Shown: positions 1 through 9,381 of the stretch, one piece after another
Position numbering within the stretch: position 1 is the first letter of the stretch
Layout: each line of letters starts with the position of its first letter
NCBI RefSeq assembly: GCF_039645965.1
Contig: NZ_CP147917.1
Coordinates: forward strand, 310,001 to 374,000
Direction of reading: 5' to 3'
Length of the DNA: 64,000 bases
Origin: Sulfurimonas sp. HSL3-2
GTDB taxonomy: Bacteria; Campylobacterota; Campylobacteria; Campylobacterales; Sulfurimonadaceae
Notes under the pieces: model-generated
What the model was told of the DNA's origin: nothing
What the model saw: the letters and a program-made list of their open reading frames with translations, nothing else
Database searches by the model: none
Program-made: the position numbers and the translations under genes

Positions 1-449
1 GTAGAGAATTTCATACGCTCAATAATTGAACCACTAGCGATAGCAACAGTAATAGCCGCAAAAGTACCTTGGAATGCAATGAACACGAAAGTCGGGTAAG
101 TACCGCTTAAGTCTGTCCACTTGATACCTTCAAGCATAAAGTTAGATAAGCCACCGATAACACTGTTTAAACCGCCGTCAGCAGTTCCAAATGCCATTGA
201 ATAACCAGCAATAACCCAAGCGATGAACGCAACACTGAATCCTACGAAAACCATCGCATATGTATTAAGTACGTTTTTCGCACGAGTCATACCACCGTAA
301 AACAGAGCAAGACCAGCCGGAGTCATAAGTAATACTAACGCAGTAGATATCATCATCCACGCAGTGTCACCGCTATCTAATTTAGGAGCATCTTCAGCCA
401 AAACTAAAGAAGGTAAAAGCAATAATGTTGCTAAAAGCCATTTTTTCAT
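1..449 (-). CDS. amt: Ammonium transporter Amt (N-terminal part, cut by window edge)
   Basis: This is the first ~149 residues of an Amt/Rh-family ammonium channel of the inner membrane; the 3' part lies outside the window. Residues 1-19 form a cleavable-looking signal peptide (MKKWLLATLLLLPSLVLA), as is usual for bacterial Amt proteins. It is followed by GDTAWMMISTALVLLMTPAG and ALFYGG, the family-typical first transmembrane helix, and then by hydrophobic helices including FIAFQGTFAAITVAI. The ATG at 447-449 has an AAGGAAA ribosome-binding site a few bases upstream. It is divergent from selO. The usual partner glnK (PII) is not on this side of the gene, so whether one is present cannot be seen. 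Confidence 0.93.
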   Translation of the reverse strand, partial: MKKWLLATLLLLPSLVLAEDAPKLDSGDTAWMMISTALVLLMTPAGLALFYGGMTRAKNVLNTYAMVFVGFSVAFIAWVIAGYSMAFGTADGGLNSVIGGLSNFMLEGIKWTDLSGTYPTFVFIAFQGTFAAITVAIASGSIIERMKFS

Positions 450-630
450 TTTATTTCCTTTGTACTCAATCGCTTGAGTGAATTAATTTATGAGAAAAGT
501 ATATCACTTCGCTGTATATTAAAAATCAGTTTCATGATTAAAATTTAATCAATTGAAGAAATAGCTATAAGTTTTGACTATATTGGATAGCTTAGATGGT
601 TTGAAGCTAGAACTATGTAAAAATGCAGGT

Positions 631-2037
631 ATGAAACTAGAAAATATAAAGCTAAAAACCGATTATCTTAATTTTGATGAGGAGTTTTTTCATAAAGTAA
701 AACCTACACCGCTAAAGAAGCCGTTTTTGATATCTGCTAACAATGAAGTCGCAAAGATGTTGGAGATAGATAAAGATGAACTATATAATAGCAAATTTAC
801 AGATCTTGTTAACGGCAGCTATATATTAGATGGAAGCGAACCGTTTGCTATGTGTTATGCAGGGCATCAGTTTGGATACTATGTTCCTCGTCTGGGAGAC
901 GGCAGAGCTATTAACCTTGGAGAGTTAAAAGGAGAGCATCTTCAACTTAAAGGTTCGGGGCTGACACGTTACTCAAGACAGGGTGACGGAAGAGCTGTTC
1001 TTCGATCCTCCATCCGTGAGTATCTGATGAGTGAAGCGATGCATGCTTTGGGTGTGCCGACGACAAGAGCTTTGGCTGTCATAGGAAGCGACGAGAACGT
1101 CGCACGCGAGAGATGGGAGAAAGGGGCAGTCGTCTTGCGGGTGTCACCAAGCTGGATACGTTTTGGAACATTCGAGTATTTCTATTATAAAAGAAAGCAC
1201 GATAAGCTAGAACAGTTGGCCGATTACGTAATAGAACAAAGTTTCAGTGAATTGTCTCAAAAAGAGAACCGTTATATATTAATGTATGAAGAGATAGTAA
1301 AACGCACGGCTCATCTTATGGCTCACTGGCAAAGCGTAGGCTTTTCTCACGGAGTGATGAACACGGACAATATGTCTATCGAGGGACTTACGATCGATTA
1401 CGGGCCGTATTCGTTCTTGGATGATTATGATTTTGATTTTATATGTAATCACACGGATGCTGAGGGACGATACAGTTTCGGTAATCAGCCAAATATAGGT
1501 TACTGGAACCTTTCCATGCTTCTAAAAGCTCTGTCTCCTCTTATTAATATGGATAAGGGGAAAGAGGTACTTGAGAGGTATCCTACATACTTCACACAGC
1601 ATTTTCACTCTTTGATGTGTGCAAAGCTTGGACTTGATGAGAGTAAAGACCGTTCCAAATTGATACAGTGGCTTTTTAACATCATGCAAAACGATGCAGT
1701 CGACTATACGCTCTTCTTTAGAACGTTAAGCGAATATGAGAGTAAAGATGAGATAGGCAAGCTCTTTATATCAGATAAACGAATAATTGAATGGTTGGAG
1801 GAGTATGAAAAAGAGCTTCCATGTAAAGAGGATATGAAAAGGGTCAATCCAAAATATGTTTTAAAAAACTATATGCTTCAAGAAGCGATAGAAAAAGCGG
1901 AAACAGGGGATTTCTCTTTGGTTGATTCGTTTTTATATATAGCACAGAATCCGTATGAAGAGCATGAAGAGTTCAGCAGATATGCAAAGGCGACACCGCA
2001 TAAATTTAAGGCTTTAAAGCTCAGTTGTTCATCTTAA
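631..2037 (+). CDS. selO: Protein adenylyltransferase SelO (YdiU/UPF0061 family)
   Basis: SelO is a pseudokinase-fold enzyme that transfers AMP from ATP to Ser, Thr or Tyr of target proteins (known for the E. coli homologue). Family blocks are visible: the glycine-rich GDGRAINLGEL segment, LQLKGSGLTRYSRQGDGRA, SSIREYLMSEAMHALGVPTTRAL, and the metal-binding HGVMNTDNMSIEGLTIDYGP. With the ATG at 631 the protein is 468 residues, close to the ~480 of the family; an in-frame TTG at 574 would add 19 residues. Neither start has a strong ribosome-binding site, and I prefer the ATG because the family domain begins about ten residues later. Stand-alone gene between amt (divergent) and gyrA. Confidence 0.92.
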   Translation: MKLENIKLKTDYLNFDEEFFHKVKPTPLKKPFLISANNEVAKMLEIDKDELYNSKFTDLVNGSYILDGSEPFAMCYAGHQFGYYVPRLGDGRAINLGELKGEHLQLKGSGLTRYSRQGDGRAVLRSSIREYLMSEAMHALGVPTTRALAVIGSDENVARERWEKGAVVLRVSPSWIRFGTFEYFYYKRKHDKLEQLADYVIEQSFSELSQKENRYILMYEEIVKRTAHLMAHWQSVGFSHGVMNTDNMSIEGLTIDYGPYSFLDDYDFDFICNHTDAEGRYSFGNQPNIGYWNLSMLLKALSPLINMDKGKEVLERYPTYFTQHFHSLMCAKLGLDESKDRSKLIQWLFNIMQNDAVDYTLFFRTLSEYESKDEIGKLFISDKRIIEWLEEYEKELPCKEDMKRVNPKYVLKNYMLQEAIEKAETGDFSLVDSFLYIAQNPYEEHEEFSRYAKATPHKFKALKLSCSS

Positions 2038-2116
2038 TCATTGCATATTGCCAAGTTAGTAGAAACTTAAGGCAAGTTTCGCTAGAATGGGAAAAAATTA
2101 TTTCTAGGCATTATTG

Positions 2117-4603
2117 ATGAGCGATTTGTTAGAAAACAGTGATATACAGAATATAAACATAGAAGACACTCTTCAGAGCAGTTATCTTGACTACTCTATG
2201 AGCGTTATTATAGGTCGTGCACTTCCTGATGTTCGTGATGGTTTAAAACCTGTTCATAGACGTATCCTTTATGCTATGGATAAGCTGAATCTGTCAGCCG
2301 GTGCAAAGTATAAAAAATCTGCACGTATAGTCGGTGACGTTATCGGTCAGTACCACCCGCACGGGGATACTGCTGTTTATGATGCGCTGGTACGTATGGC
2401 ACAGCCATTTTCTATGAGTATGCCTCTTGTTGACGGACAAGGAAACTTCGGTTCTATCGACGGAGATAACGCTGCAGCTATGCGTTATACGGAAGCCCGT
2501 ATGACAAGATATGCAGGTGAACTGTTAAAAGACTTAGAAAAAAACACTGTCAATATGATAGACAACTACGACGGGACGACTCAGGAACCTGACGTTCTTC
2601 CTACTCGTGTTCCAAATCTTCTTATAAACGGTTCAAGCGGGATCGCAGTCGGTATGGCTACAAATATTCCTCCTCATAATCCAAGAGAAGTGATCGACGG
2701 TCTAAAACTTGTCTTGGAAAATCCTGATTGTGAACTTTATGAACTTATGGAGTACATTAAAGCACCGGATTTTCCGACAGGTGGAACGATCTTCGGTAAA
2801 AAAGGGATTATGGATGCGTATGAGACTGGACGCGGCCGTATCAAAGTCCGTGCAAAGACTCATATTGAGAAAAAAGCAAATAAAGACGTAATCGTTATCG
2901 ATGAACTTCCATACCAAGTAAACAAAGCTCGTTTGATCGAGAGTATCGCAAACCTTGTAAAAGAGAAAGTGATCGACGGGATCTCTGAGATAAGAGATGA
3001 ATCTGACCGTGAAGGTATCCGTGTCGTCATCGAACTTAAACGTGATGCTATGAGTGAGATCGTACTAAACAACCTGTACAAATCTACAAACATGCAGACT
3101 ACGTTTGGTATCATCATGCTCTCTATCCTTAACCAAGAGCCTCGTATTTTCGGGATCAAAGAGATACTTAAACAGTTTATCAACCACCGTAAGACTGTTA
3201 TCATCCGTAGAACTATTTTCGATCTTGAAAAAGCGAAAGCGCGTGCACATATCTTAGAGGGTCTGAAAAAAGCGCTTGATATCATCGACGAGATCATCAG
3301 AGTTATCAAGACAAGTGCAAGTATTGAAGATGCACGTGACAACCTGGTAAGCGAATTTGATTTTTCACCTATCCAGGCTCAAAGCATCGTGGACATGCGT
3401 CTTGGAAGATTGACAGGCTTAGAGCGTGAGAAAATCGAGAACGAACTCAAAGAGTTGATCGCACTTATCGAATACTTAGAATCTATCTTAAAAAGCGAAG
3501 AAGTTCTACACGGGATCATCAAAGATGAATTTGATGAGGTATATGAAACTTACGCTATCGAAAGACGTACAGAGATTGAAGATGACTATGATGATATAGA
3601 TATAGAAGATCTTATCCCTAACGAACCGATGGTCGTTACAATTACACACCGTGGATATATCAAGCGTGTGCCGTTAGCTCAGTATGAGAAACAACGCCGC
3701 GGCGGTAAAGGTAAAACAGCCGTTACTGTATACGAAGACGACTTTATTGAGAAGTTCTTTACATGTAACACGCATGATACCCTGCTGTTTATCACAGACC
3801 GTGGTCAGCTGCACTGGTTGAAAGTGTATAAGATTCCTGAGGGAAGCAGAACGGCAAAAGGTAAAGCGGTTGTTAACCTGCTTAATCTTGTAGCAGATGA
3901 GAATATCCGTTCTATTCTTCCGACAACAGACTTTAGTGAAGATAAGTCACTGACATTCTTTACTGAGAAGGGTATTGTTAAACGTACGAACCTTTCAGAG
4001 TTCTCAAACATCAGAAGCAACGGTGTCAGAGCGATCGTACTAGATGATGACGATACATTGATCGTAGCGAAGATAGCGACTAAAGAGACGAAATATCTTT
4101 TCATTGTGACTCAAAAAGCACAATGTATTAAGTTTGATATAGAAAAAACTCGTGAACAAGGTCGTTCGACTCGCGGTGTAAGAGGTATCAAATTTAAAAT
4201 ACCTGGCGATAAAGTCGTTGATGCGAATGTGATAGAAAGTGATGATCAAGAGATCCTGATGGTAAGTGAAAAAGGTATCGGTAAACGTACTGATGCAGGA
4301 GAATACAGACTTACTAACCGTGGCGGTTCAGGCGTTATTGCTATGAAACTCAACCAAAAAACAGGTGTAAATGTCGTTGGATGTCTGATGGTCGATGAGA
4401 ACATGGATATGATGGCACTAACTGTCGGCGGTAAGATGATCCGTGTCGATATGCAGACGATATCTAAGTCTTCTAGAAATACAAGCGGTGTATATATCGT
4501 AAAAGGCGATGATGTCGTCAATATCTCTCGTTGTCCGAAAAAAGAGGAAGATGAGGAAGATGATTCTGAGTCAGAAGATACTCCGACATTAGAGTTGGAA
4601 TAG
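2117..4603 (+). CDS. gyrA: DNA gyrase subunit A
   Basis: GyrA is the DNA-breaking and rejoining subunit of gyrase, which introduces negative supercoils with GyrB and ATP. The active-site tyrosine is Tyr124 in AAAMRYTE. The quinolone-resistance region reads [12 protein letters not shown]; Thr85 and Asp89 match the wild-type residues of Campylobacter, so no classical resistance change is seen. The GyrA box QRRGGKG is at residues 526-532 and is followed by the beta-pinwheel C-terminal domain, ending in a very acidic tail ([11 protein letters not shown]). The length, 828 residues, is normal. ATG at 2117 is the likely start; a TTG lies directly before it. A TAGAAT at 2083-2088 could be its -10 element. 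Confidence 0.98.
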   Translation: MSDLLENSDIQNINIEDTLQSSYLDYSMSVIIGRALPDVRDGLKPVHRRILYAMDKLNLSAGAKYKKSARIVGDVIGQYHPHGDTAVYDALVRMAQPFSMSMPLVDGQGNFGSIDGDNAAAMRYTEARMTRYAGELLKDLEKNTVNMIDNYDGTTQEPDVLPTRVPNLLINGSSGIAVGMATNIPPHNPREVIDGLKLVLENPDCELYELMEYIKAPDFPTGGTIFGKKGIMDAYETGRGRIKVRAKTHIEKKANKDVIVIDELPYQVNKARLIESIANLVKEKVIDGISEIRDESDREGIRVVIELKRDAMSEIVLNNLYKSTNMQTTFGIIMLSILNQEPRIFGIKEILKQFINHRKTVIIRRTIFDLEKAKARAHILEGLKKALDIIDEIIRVIKTSASIEDARDNLVSEFDFSPIQAQSIVDMRLGRLTGLEREKIENELKELIALIEYLESILKSEEVLHGIIKDEFDEVYETYAIERRTEIEDDYDDIDIEDLIPNEPMVVTITHRGYIKRVPLAQYEKQRRGGKGKTAVTVYEDDFIEKFFTCNTHDTLLFITDRGQLHWLKVYKIPEGSRTAKGKAVVNLLNLVADENIRSILPTTDFSEDKSLTFFTEKGIVKRTNLSEFSNIRSNGVRAIVLDDDDTLIVAKIATKETKYLFIVTQKAQCIKFDIEKTREQGRSTRGVRGIKFKIPGDKVVDANVIESDDQEILMVSEKGIGKRTDAGEYRLTNRGGSGVIAMKLNQKTGVNVVGCLMVDENMDMMALTVGGKMIRVDMQTISKSSRNTSGVYIVKGDDVVNISRCPKKEEDEEDDSESEDTPTLELE
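3759..3768. repeat. Iterated ten-base palindrome TTACATGTAA (first of at least 12)
   Basis: Exact copies found by eye start at 3759, 5456, 9834, 14963, 23838, 30819, 34047, 39880, 57470, 57830, 58621 and 62581; one-mismatch copies at 23817, 31236, 34734, 42250, 61347 and 61621. About three quarters are inside genes. Inside coding sequence the most common reading is Leu-His-Val. The copy at 3759 is in gyrA. Confidence 0.85.
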
Positions 4604-4649
4604 TTTATGCTTAATCCTTTACAATAAACTTGCTATTAAGGATTGCATA

Positions 4650-5222
4650 ATGAAATACTCACTCATTTTAGCAGCACTACTTCTCTCTGCTTCAGTATAT
4701 GCTGAAGATGTAGAGGCTGCACAAAATACTGAGGTCAACACCGTTAAACCGACACCGATGATCTCGACTCCTGCAGTAAATACTGCTCCGGCTCCGGCTG
4801 CAAATGTGACTTGTAACTGTAATCATCGTGATGAGATACAAAAAGAGCCTGTGCCTGAAAAACCTAAAGCTCAAAGTAATGTAAATGGCGGCGATGAAGA
4901 ACTTACTCCAAATCATCCTATACGTATTAGCGTTACAGGTGAGGGTGTAGCCCCGATCAATACAAGTTCACCTGCACAAGCTTATGCTCTTGCTAAACGT
5001 GCTGCTGTTGCTGATGCTTACCGTTTGATCGCGGAAAAAGTCAAAGGCGTAAGAGTAGAGGGTTATGATTTAGTGAAAAACATGATGGTACAGCGTTCAA
5101 CTGTCCGTACATCGGTAGATGCTATGGTCCGTAATGCGAACGTCGTAGAAACAAACTTTAAAGAGGGTCTGTGCGAAGTAGAGATGGAAATTTTAATCTC
5201 TTATTCTCAATTTGCACATTAA
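4650..5222 (+). CDS. LPP20-family secreted protein
   Basis: 190-residue exported protein. A signal peptide (about residues 1-18, ending SVYA) is followed by a Pro/Thr/Ala-rich low-complexity stretch, then a C-terminal LPP20-like domain with the typical block AYALAKRAAVADAYRLIAEK near residues 110-130. LPP20 is an envelope lipoprotein of Helicobacter pylori, and the family is common in Campylobacterota; its biochemical role is unknown. There is no lipobox cysteine after the signal sequence here, so it is probably periplasmic and not lipidated. A CNC motif lies at about residues 55-57. Start ATG with AAGGA upstream. Its 3' end overlaps the next small secreted-protein gene. Confidence 0.8.
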   Translation: MKYSLILAALLLSASVYAEDVEAAQNTEVNTVKPTPMISTPAVNTAPAPAANVTCNCNHRDEIQKEPVPEKPKAQSNVNGGDEELTPNHPIRISVTGEGVAPINTSSPAQAYALAKRAAVADAYRLIAEKVKGVRVEGYDLVKNMMVQRSTVRTSVDAMVRNANVVETNFKEGLCEVEMEILISYSQFAH

Positions 5223-5584
5223 TATTTTGCTTTAGCAATCTTAATGGCGATGAGTATATCATCTCTTATCGTTATGCTATAAAAGATGCGATCCTTTTAA
5301 ACGATAGTTTAGACATATCTCGTGCGATGACACCTTGCAGCGGTGAAATCGGAGAGTCTAAACTGCTTCTTTCCACTACAAACGATACAAAAGACTTAAA
5401 AAAAATAATTTTACAAAACAGCGAACTTTTCTTTACATATATAAACTCTATAGGCTTACATGTAAGAAGTGATGAAGTGACGAATAACGGCATTAACAGC
5501 TCTCTTACCATCGTCACTTTAAAGCCGACATGTTTTACAGTCGAGTTTAATGATAATTTAGTTAAAATAGCCCCTTTTAAATAG
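5171..5584 (+). CDS. Small secreted protein of unknown function, GTG start inside upstream gene
   Basis: 137 residues. I do not recognise a family. Residues about 9-26 are hydrophobic and end in SNLNG, which fits a signal peptide, and the remainder is hydrophilic with two cysteines (in TPCSGE and KPTCFT) that could form a disulphide. The only usable start in frame is GTG at 5171, which lies inside the last 50 bases of the LPP20-family gene, so translation is probably coupled to it. The reading frame stays open to 5584 and its codon use resembles its neighbours, which supports a real gene. The next gene, flgR, begins 27 bases after its stop. Confidence 0.6.
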   Translation: MRSRDGNFNLLFSICTLIFCFSNLNGDEYIISYRYAIKDAILLNDSLDISRAMTPCSGEIGESKLLLSTTNDTKDLKKIILQNSELFFTYINSIGLHVRSDEVTNNGINSSLTIVTLKPTCFTVEFNDNLVKIAPFK

Positions 5585-5611
5585 TAGTTTTATACATTAA
5601 AAGTGAGGTTT

Positions 5612-6766
5612 ATGGTGAAAATTGCCATCGTTGAAGATGATATCAATATGCGTAAGTCTTTAGAGATCGCAATGGAAGATTATAAAGAGTTTGATATCAA
5701 GACTTTTAAGAATGCAAAAGATGCACTTAAAGGCATAGACGACAGCTTTGAACTTGTAATTACAGATATCAATATGCCCGGAATGGACGGTATTGAGTTT
5801 GTAAAAGCGCTAAATGGAAAATATGAGGTGATCATAATGACAGGAAACGCTACACTTCAAAGAGCGATAGAATCTATTCAGCTCGGTGTCAAAGATTTTT
5901 TACTAAAACCTTTTGAAATAGATACACTCATTAAAGCTATTAAAAGAGCTGATGAAGTATCAAAAGTCGTTAAAAAAGCTGCTCCAAAAGCAAAAGCAGG
6001 CAGTTCTAACGGCTTTGCTGCTACATCTGCTGCATTAAGTAAACTCCTTTGTATAACAGACAAAGCTGCCAAGACAGATGCGACAGTGTTGCTTCTAGGT
6101 GAGAGCGGTGTAGGTAAAGAGGTGTTTGCAAAGTATGTGCATGAAAACTCTCAAAGGGTTAAAAAAGCTTTTGTCGCTATCAATATGGCGGCGATTCCCG
6201 ATAACCTTATAGAGAGTGAACTTTTCGGATATGAAAAGGGTGCGTTCACCGATGCCACCGAAGCAAAAGCGGGACATTTTGAAAATGCGAACGGCGGTAC
6301 GCTTTTTTTAGATGAGATAGCTGAGATGCCTTACGGTGTTCAAGCAAAACTTCTTCGTGCACTGCAGGAAAAAGAGATAAGACGTCTAGGTTCATCTAAG
6401 TCGATTAAGATAGATATTCGTATAATATCGGCGACAAATGCGAACCTGATGGAAAAGATAAAAAACGGTGAATTTAGAGAGGATCTGTATTATCGTTTAA
6501 ATACGATCCCACTTAGTATCCCGCCTTTACGTGAACGTAAAGAGGAGATATTACCGATCGCCGAAAATATACTTGAACAGAGCTGTAATGAGTACGGATT
6601 TTGTGAAAAAAGATTTAATGAAGAAGCAAAAGAGCAGTTGATGCTTTATACCTGGCCTGGAAATATCAGAGAGCTTATCTCTGTTGTTCAAAGAGCCGCG
6701 ATACTGAGTGACGGTGATGAGATCACACCTGAGAATCTTTTTTTAGAAAGTCGCGGATTATATTAA
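5612..6766 (+). CDS. flgR: NtrC-family sigma-54 activator without DNA-binding domain (FlgR-like)
   Basis: 384-residue response regulator. The receiver domain (residues 1-120) has Asp52 as phosphoacceptor plus Thr77 and Lys99. The AAA+ sigma-54 interaction domain has Walker A GESGVGKE (163-170), the loop GAFTDA (210-215) and Walker B LFLDEIAE (231-238). The protein ends soon after the AAA+ domain (LESRGLY) with no Fis-type helix-turn-helix. This architecture is known for FlgR of Helicobacter and Campylobacter, which with the kinase FlgS turns on sigma-54-dependent flagellar hook and basal-body genes without binding specific DNA sites. The start is ATG 5612 with GTGAGG four bases upstream; a GTG at 5603 is part of that site. 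The assignment rests on architecture and sequence resemblance. Confidence 0.85.
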   Translation: MVKIAIVEDDINMRKSLEIAMEDYKEFDIKTFKNAKDALKGIDDSFELVITDINMPGMDGIEFVKALNGKYEVIIMTGNATLQRAIESIQLGVKDFLLKPFEIDTLIKAIKRADEVSKVVKKAAPKAKAGSSNGFAATSAALSKLLCITDKAAKTDATVLLLGESGVGKEVFAKYVHENSQRVKKAFVAINMAAIPDNLIESELFGYEKGAFTDATEAKAGHFENANGGTLFLDEIAEMPYGVQAKLLRALQEKEIRRLGSSKSIKIDIRIISATNANLMEKIKNGEFREDLYYRLNTIPLSIPPLRERKEEILPIAENILEQSCNEYGFCEKRFNEEAKEQLMLYTWPGNIRELISVVQRAAILSDGDEITPENLFLESRGLY

Positions 6767-6782
6767 AAATTTAGGAGAAAAT

Positions 6783-7814
6783 ATGAGTAAATACAATGTT
6801 GCTGTTGTCGGTGCGAATGGTGCTGTTGGAGAGGAAATATTAAGAGTTTTAGAAGAGATAGATTTTCCTCTTGCAAAACTGGTTCCCCTTGCAAGCAGCA
6901 GAAGTGCCGGTACAACAGTTGAGTTTAACGGAAAAGAGATCGTGATCAAAGAGCTTACTGAGACAGTCTTTGAAGAGGAAGATATCCAGATAGCACTTTT
7001 TAGCGCCGGCGGAAGTGTTTCAGCTAAATTTGCTCCTTTTGCTGTAAAAGCGGGAGCGGTCGTCGTAGATAATACAAGTCACTTTAGAATGGATAAAAAC
7101 GTTCCTCTAGTGGTTCCTGAAGTAAACCCTGAAGATATAGCACTTTGGAAAGATAGCGGCATAATCGCAAATCCAAACTGTTCGACAATTCAGATGGTTC
7201 AAGCATTAAAACCGCTAGATAAGGCTTATGGACTTATCCGTGTCGATGTTGCTACATATCAGGCGACTTCGGGTGCGGGTAAATCTGCAATGGAAGAACT
7301 TGTAAATCAGATGCAGTCGTTTTTTGCATTTAAACTAGATGAAGCAGAACACAACAAGTTTCCTCATCAGATAGCGCTTAACGTCATTCCTCAGATAGAT
7401 TCTTTTACTGACAGCGGCTATACGAAAGAGGAGCTGAAAATGGTAAATGAAACATCGAAGATCATGCATAAAAACATACAGCTCAGTGCTACATGTGTGC
7501 GTGTACCAACTCTTCGCGGACATGCAGAAGCTCTTACACTTACGTTTGAAAACGATGTAAAGGCTGAAGAAGCAAGAGCAGTACTTGCAAAAGCGCCGAA
7601 TATCATAGTCTTAGATAACCCGCAAGCGAGCGAATACCCGATGCCGATAGCATGTATGGATCAAAACGAGACATTTGTAGGACGTATCAGAGGTGACTTA
7701 TTTAACGATAATATGATCCATATGTTTGTCGTTGCAGATAACCTAAGAGTAGGTGCGGCTACAAATGCCGTTCGTATCGCCCAAAAATGGGTAGAGATGC
7801 AAGAGGCTAACTAA
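6783..7814 (+). CDS. asd: Aspartate-semialdehyde dehydrogenase
   Basis: Asd reduces aspartyl phosphate to aspartate semialdehyde with NADPH, the branch point to lysine/diaminopimelate, threonine and methionine. The N-terminal dinucleotide-binding motif is GANGAVGEEIL (10-20). The catalytic cysteine is Cys133 in NPNCSTIQ, and the substrate-binding region GAGKSAMEEL follows. The length, 343 residues, is normal. ATG at 6783 has TAGGAGAA upstream. It starts 16 bases after flgR and its stop (TAA at 7812-7814) is one base before the next ATG, so it is likely co-transcribed with the downstream membrane-protein gene. Confidence 0.97.
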   Translation: MSKYNVAVVGANGAVGEEILRVLEEIDFPLAKLVPLASSRSAGTTVEFNGKEIVIKELTETVFEEEDIQIALFSAGGSVSAKFAPFAVKAGAVVVDNTSHFRMDKNVPLVVPEVNPEDIALWKDSGIIANPNCSTIQMVQALKPLDKAYGLIRVDVATYQATSGAGKSAMEELVNQMQSFFAFKLDEAEHNKFPHQIALNVIPQIDSFTDSGYTKEELKMVNETSKIMHKNIQLSATCVRVPTLRGHAEALTLTFENDVKAEEARAVLAKAPNIIVLDNPQASEYPMPIACMDQNETFVGRIRGDLFNDNMIHMFVVADNLRVGAATNAVRIAQKWVEMQEAN

Positions 7815-7815
7815 G

Positions 7816-8334
7816 ATGCTTGAAAGAATATTTGAAAACGGTCTGTGGAGCACTAGATTTATTGTTCTATTAGCGGTTATATTCGGTCTGATCGGTGCTA
7901 TCGCTCTTTTTGCCGTAGCGAGTTTTGATGTCTATGACACAGCAAAAAAAGTGTTTTTGACATACTTTAATCACCTGCATCCTGAAAACTTTCATGAAGA
8001 TGTCGTAGGCGGGATCATAGGTGCGGTCGACTTGTACCTGATCGGTGTCGTTATGCTTCTTTTCTCGTTTGGTCTGTATGAACTGTTTATCTCAGATATC
8101 GATGCGGCAAAAGAGGATGAGACAAGGGAAAACAAGATACTTGCTATTCATTCGTTGGACCAGCTAAAAGACAAGATCTCAAAAGTGATCGTTATGGTAC
8201 TTGTTGTCAACTTTTTTCAGCGTGTAGGACATACGGAGTATCACGGTGCACTAGAGATGATGTATCTTGCACTTTCTATCACGGCAGTGAGTGTGGGGTT
8301 ATACTTTTTAAGTAAAGTCGGAAGTAAACACTAA
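7816..8334 (+). CDS. UPF0114 / YqhA-family membrane protein
   Basis: 172-residue inner-membrane protein with three or four hydrophobic helices: residues about 14-36 (IVLLAVIFGLIGAIALFAV), about 65-92 (GGIIGAVDLYLIGVVMLLFSF), and two near the C-terminus. The sequence GAVDLYLIGVVMLLFSFGLYELF is characteristic of the UPF0114 (YqhA) family, whose function is unknown. It is packed between asd and hemE (1 and 15 bases away), which suggests a shared transcript but gives no functional clue. Confidence 0.85.
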   Translation: MLERIFENGLWSTRFIVLLAVIFGLIGAIALFAVASFDVYDTAKKVFLTYFNHLHPENFHEDVVGGIIGAVDLYLIGVVMLLFSFGLYELFISDIDAAKEDETRENKILAIHSLDQLKDKISKVIVMVLVVNFFQRVGHTEYHGALEMMYLALSITAVSVGLYFLSKVGSKH

Positions 8335-8349
8335 AAGAGGATATTATTG

Positions 8350-9381
8350 ATGAGTAAAATTTTTGTAGACGCATGTTTTGGTAAAGAAACGCCGTATACT
8401 CCTGTATGGATGATGCGTCAAGCGGGTCGTTATCTGCCGGAATATATGAAAGTACGTGCAGAAGCGGGTAACTTTTTAAACCTTTGTCATGACCCGAAAA
8501 AAGCGTGTGAGGTCACACTTCAGCCTGTCGATATCGTCGGTGTCGATGCCGCTATTTTATTTAGCGATATCTTAGTCATTCCCGATGAGATGGGGATGGA
8601 CCTTTCGTTTGTAAAGGGAGAAGGTCCTAAGTTTTCTGATCCTATCAGAAGCGAAGCTGATCTTGACAGACTTATCGGCGGTGAAGAAGCAGCTTCAAAA
8701 CTGACTTATGTTTATGAGACGATCAAGCTTATAAAAGAGCAGTTGGCTGAAGATAAAGCGCTTATCGGTTTTACCGGTGCACCTTGGACTCTAGCTACAT
8801 ACATGATAGAGGGTGAAGGCACAAAGACTTACAATATCTGTAAAAAGATGATGTACTCTAACCCTGAGTTACTTCATAAGATCCTTGCAAAAGTGACTGA
8901 AGTAGTAAAATTCTATATGGAAAAACAGATAGAGAGCGGTGTGGATGTCGTTCAGATATTTGACTCGTGGGCAGCAGCTATAGAGCCTGGCAAATATGAT
9001 GAGTTCTCTTGGAAATATATGGTGGAGATCGCAGAGTATCTTAAAGAGAAATATCCACATATCCCTGTTATCATGTTCCCTAAAGGGATCCCGGCATTCT
9101 TAGACAAAGTATACGGAAACTTTGACGTGTTCGGTGTGGACTGGTCGACTCCTATGAAGCTGGCAAAAGAAAAACTCGGTGACAAGTATGTTCTTCAAGG
9201 AAATATGGAACCGTGCAGACTTTACTCTAAAGAAGCAACGACTGAGTGTGTAGAGGTCATTCAAGAGACTATGCAGGGCAAACGCCATATATTTAACCTT
9301 GGTCACGGAATCCTTCCAGATGTACCGGTGGAAAATGCGAAGCATTTCGTAAATGAGTGTCATAGAGTCAGTGGAAAATAA
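8350..9381 (+). CDS. hemE: Uroporphyrinogen decarboxylase
   Basis: HemE removes four acetate carboxyl groups from uroporphyrinogen III to give coproporphyrinogen III in haem synthesis. The signature [11 protein letters not shown] lies at residues 22-32, and the second family motif [13 protein letters not shown] is near residue 140. 343 residues is normal. ATG 8350 is preceded by AAGAGGAT. The final 29 bases overlap the start of the downstream radical SAM gene. hemD, for the preceding step of the pathway, is also in this window but about 48 kb away. Confidence 0.97.
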   Translation: MSKIFVDACFGKETPYTPVWMMRQAGRYLPEYMKVRAEAGNFLNLCHDPKKACEVTLQPVDIVGVDAAILFSDILVIPDEMGMDLSFVKGEGPKFSDPIRSEADLDRLIGGEEAASKLTYVYETIKLIKEQLAEDKALIGFTGAPWTLATYMIEGEGTKTYNICKKMMYSNPELLHKILAKVTEVVKFYMEKQIESGVDVVQIFDSWAAAIEPGKYDEFSWKYMVEIAEYLKEKYPHIPVIMFPKGIPAFLDKVYGNFDVFGVDWSTPMKLAKEKLGDKYVLQGNMEPCRLYSKEATTECVEVIQETMQGKRHIFNLGHGILPDVPVENAKHFVNECHRVSGK

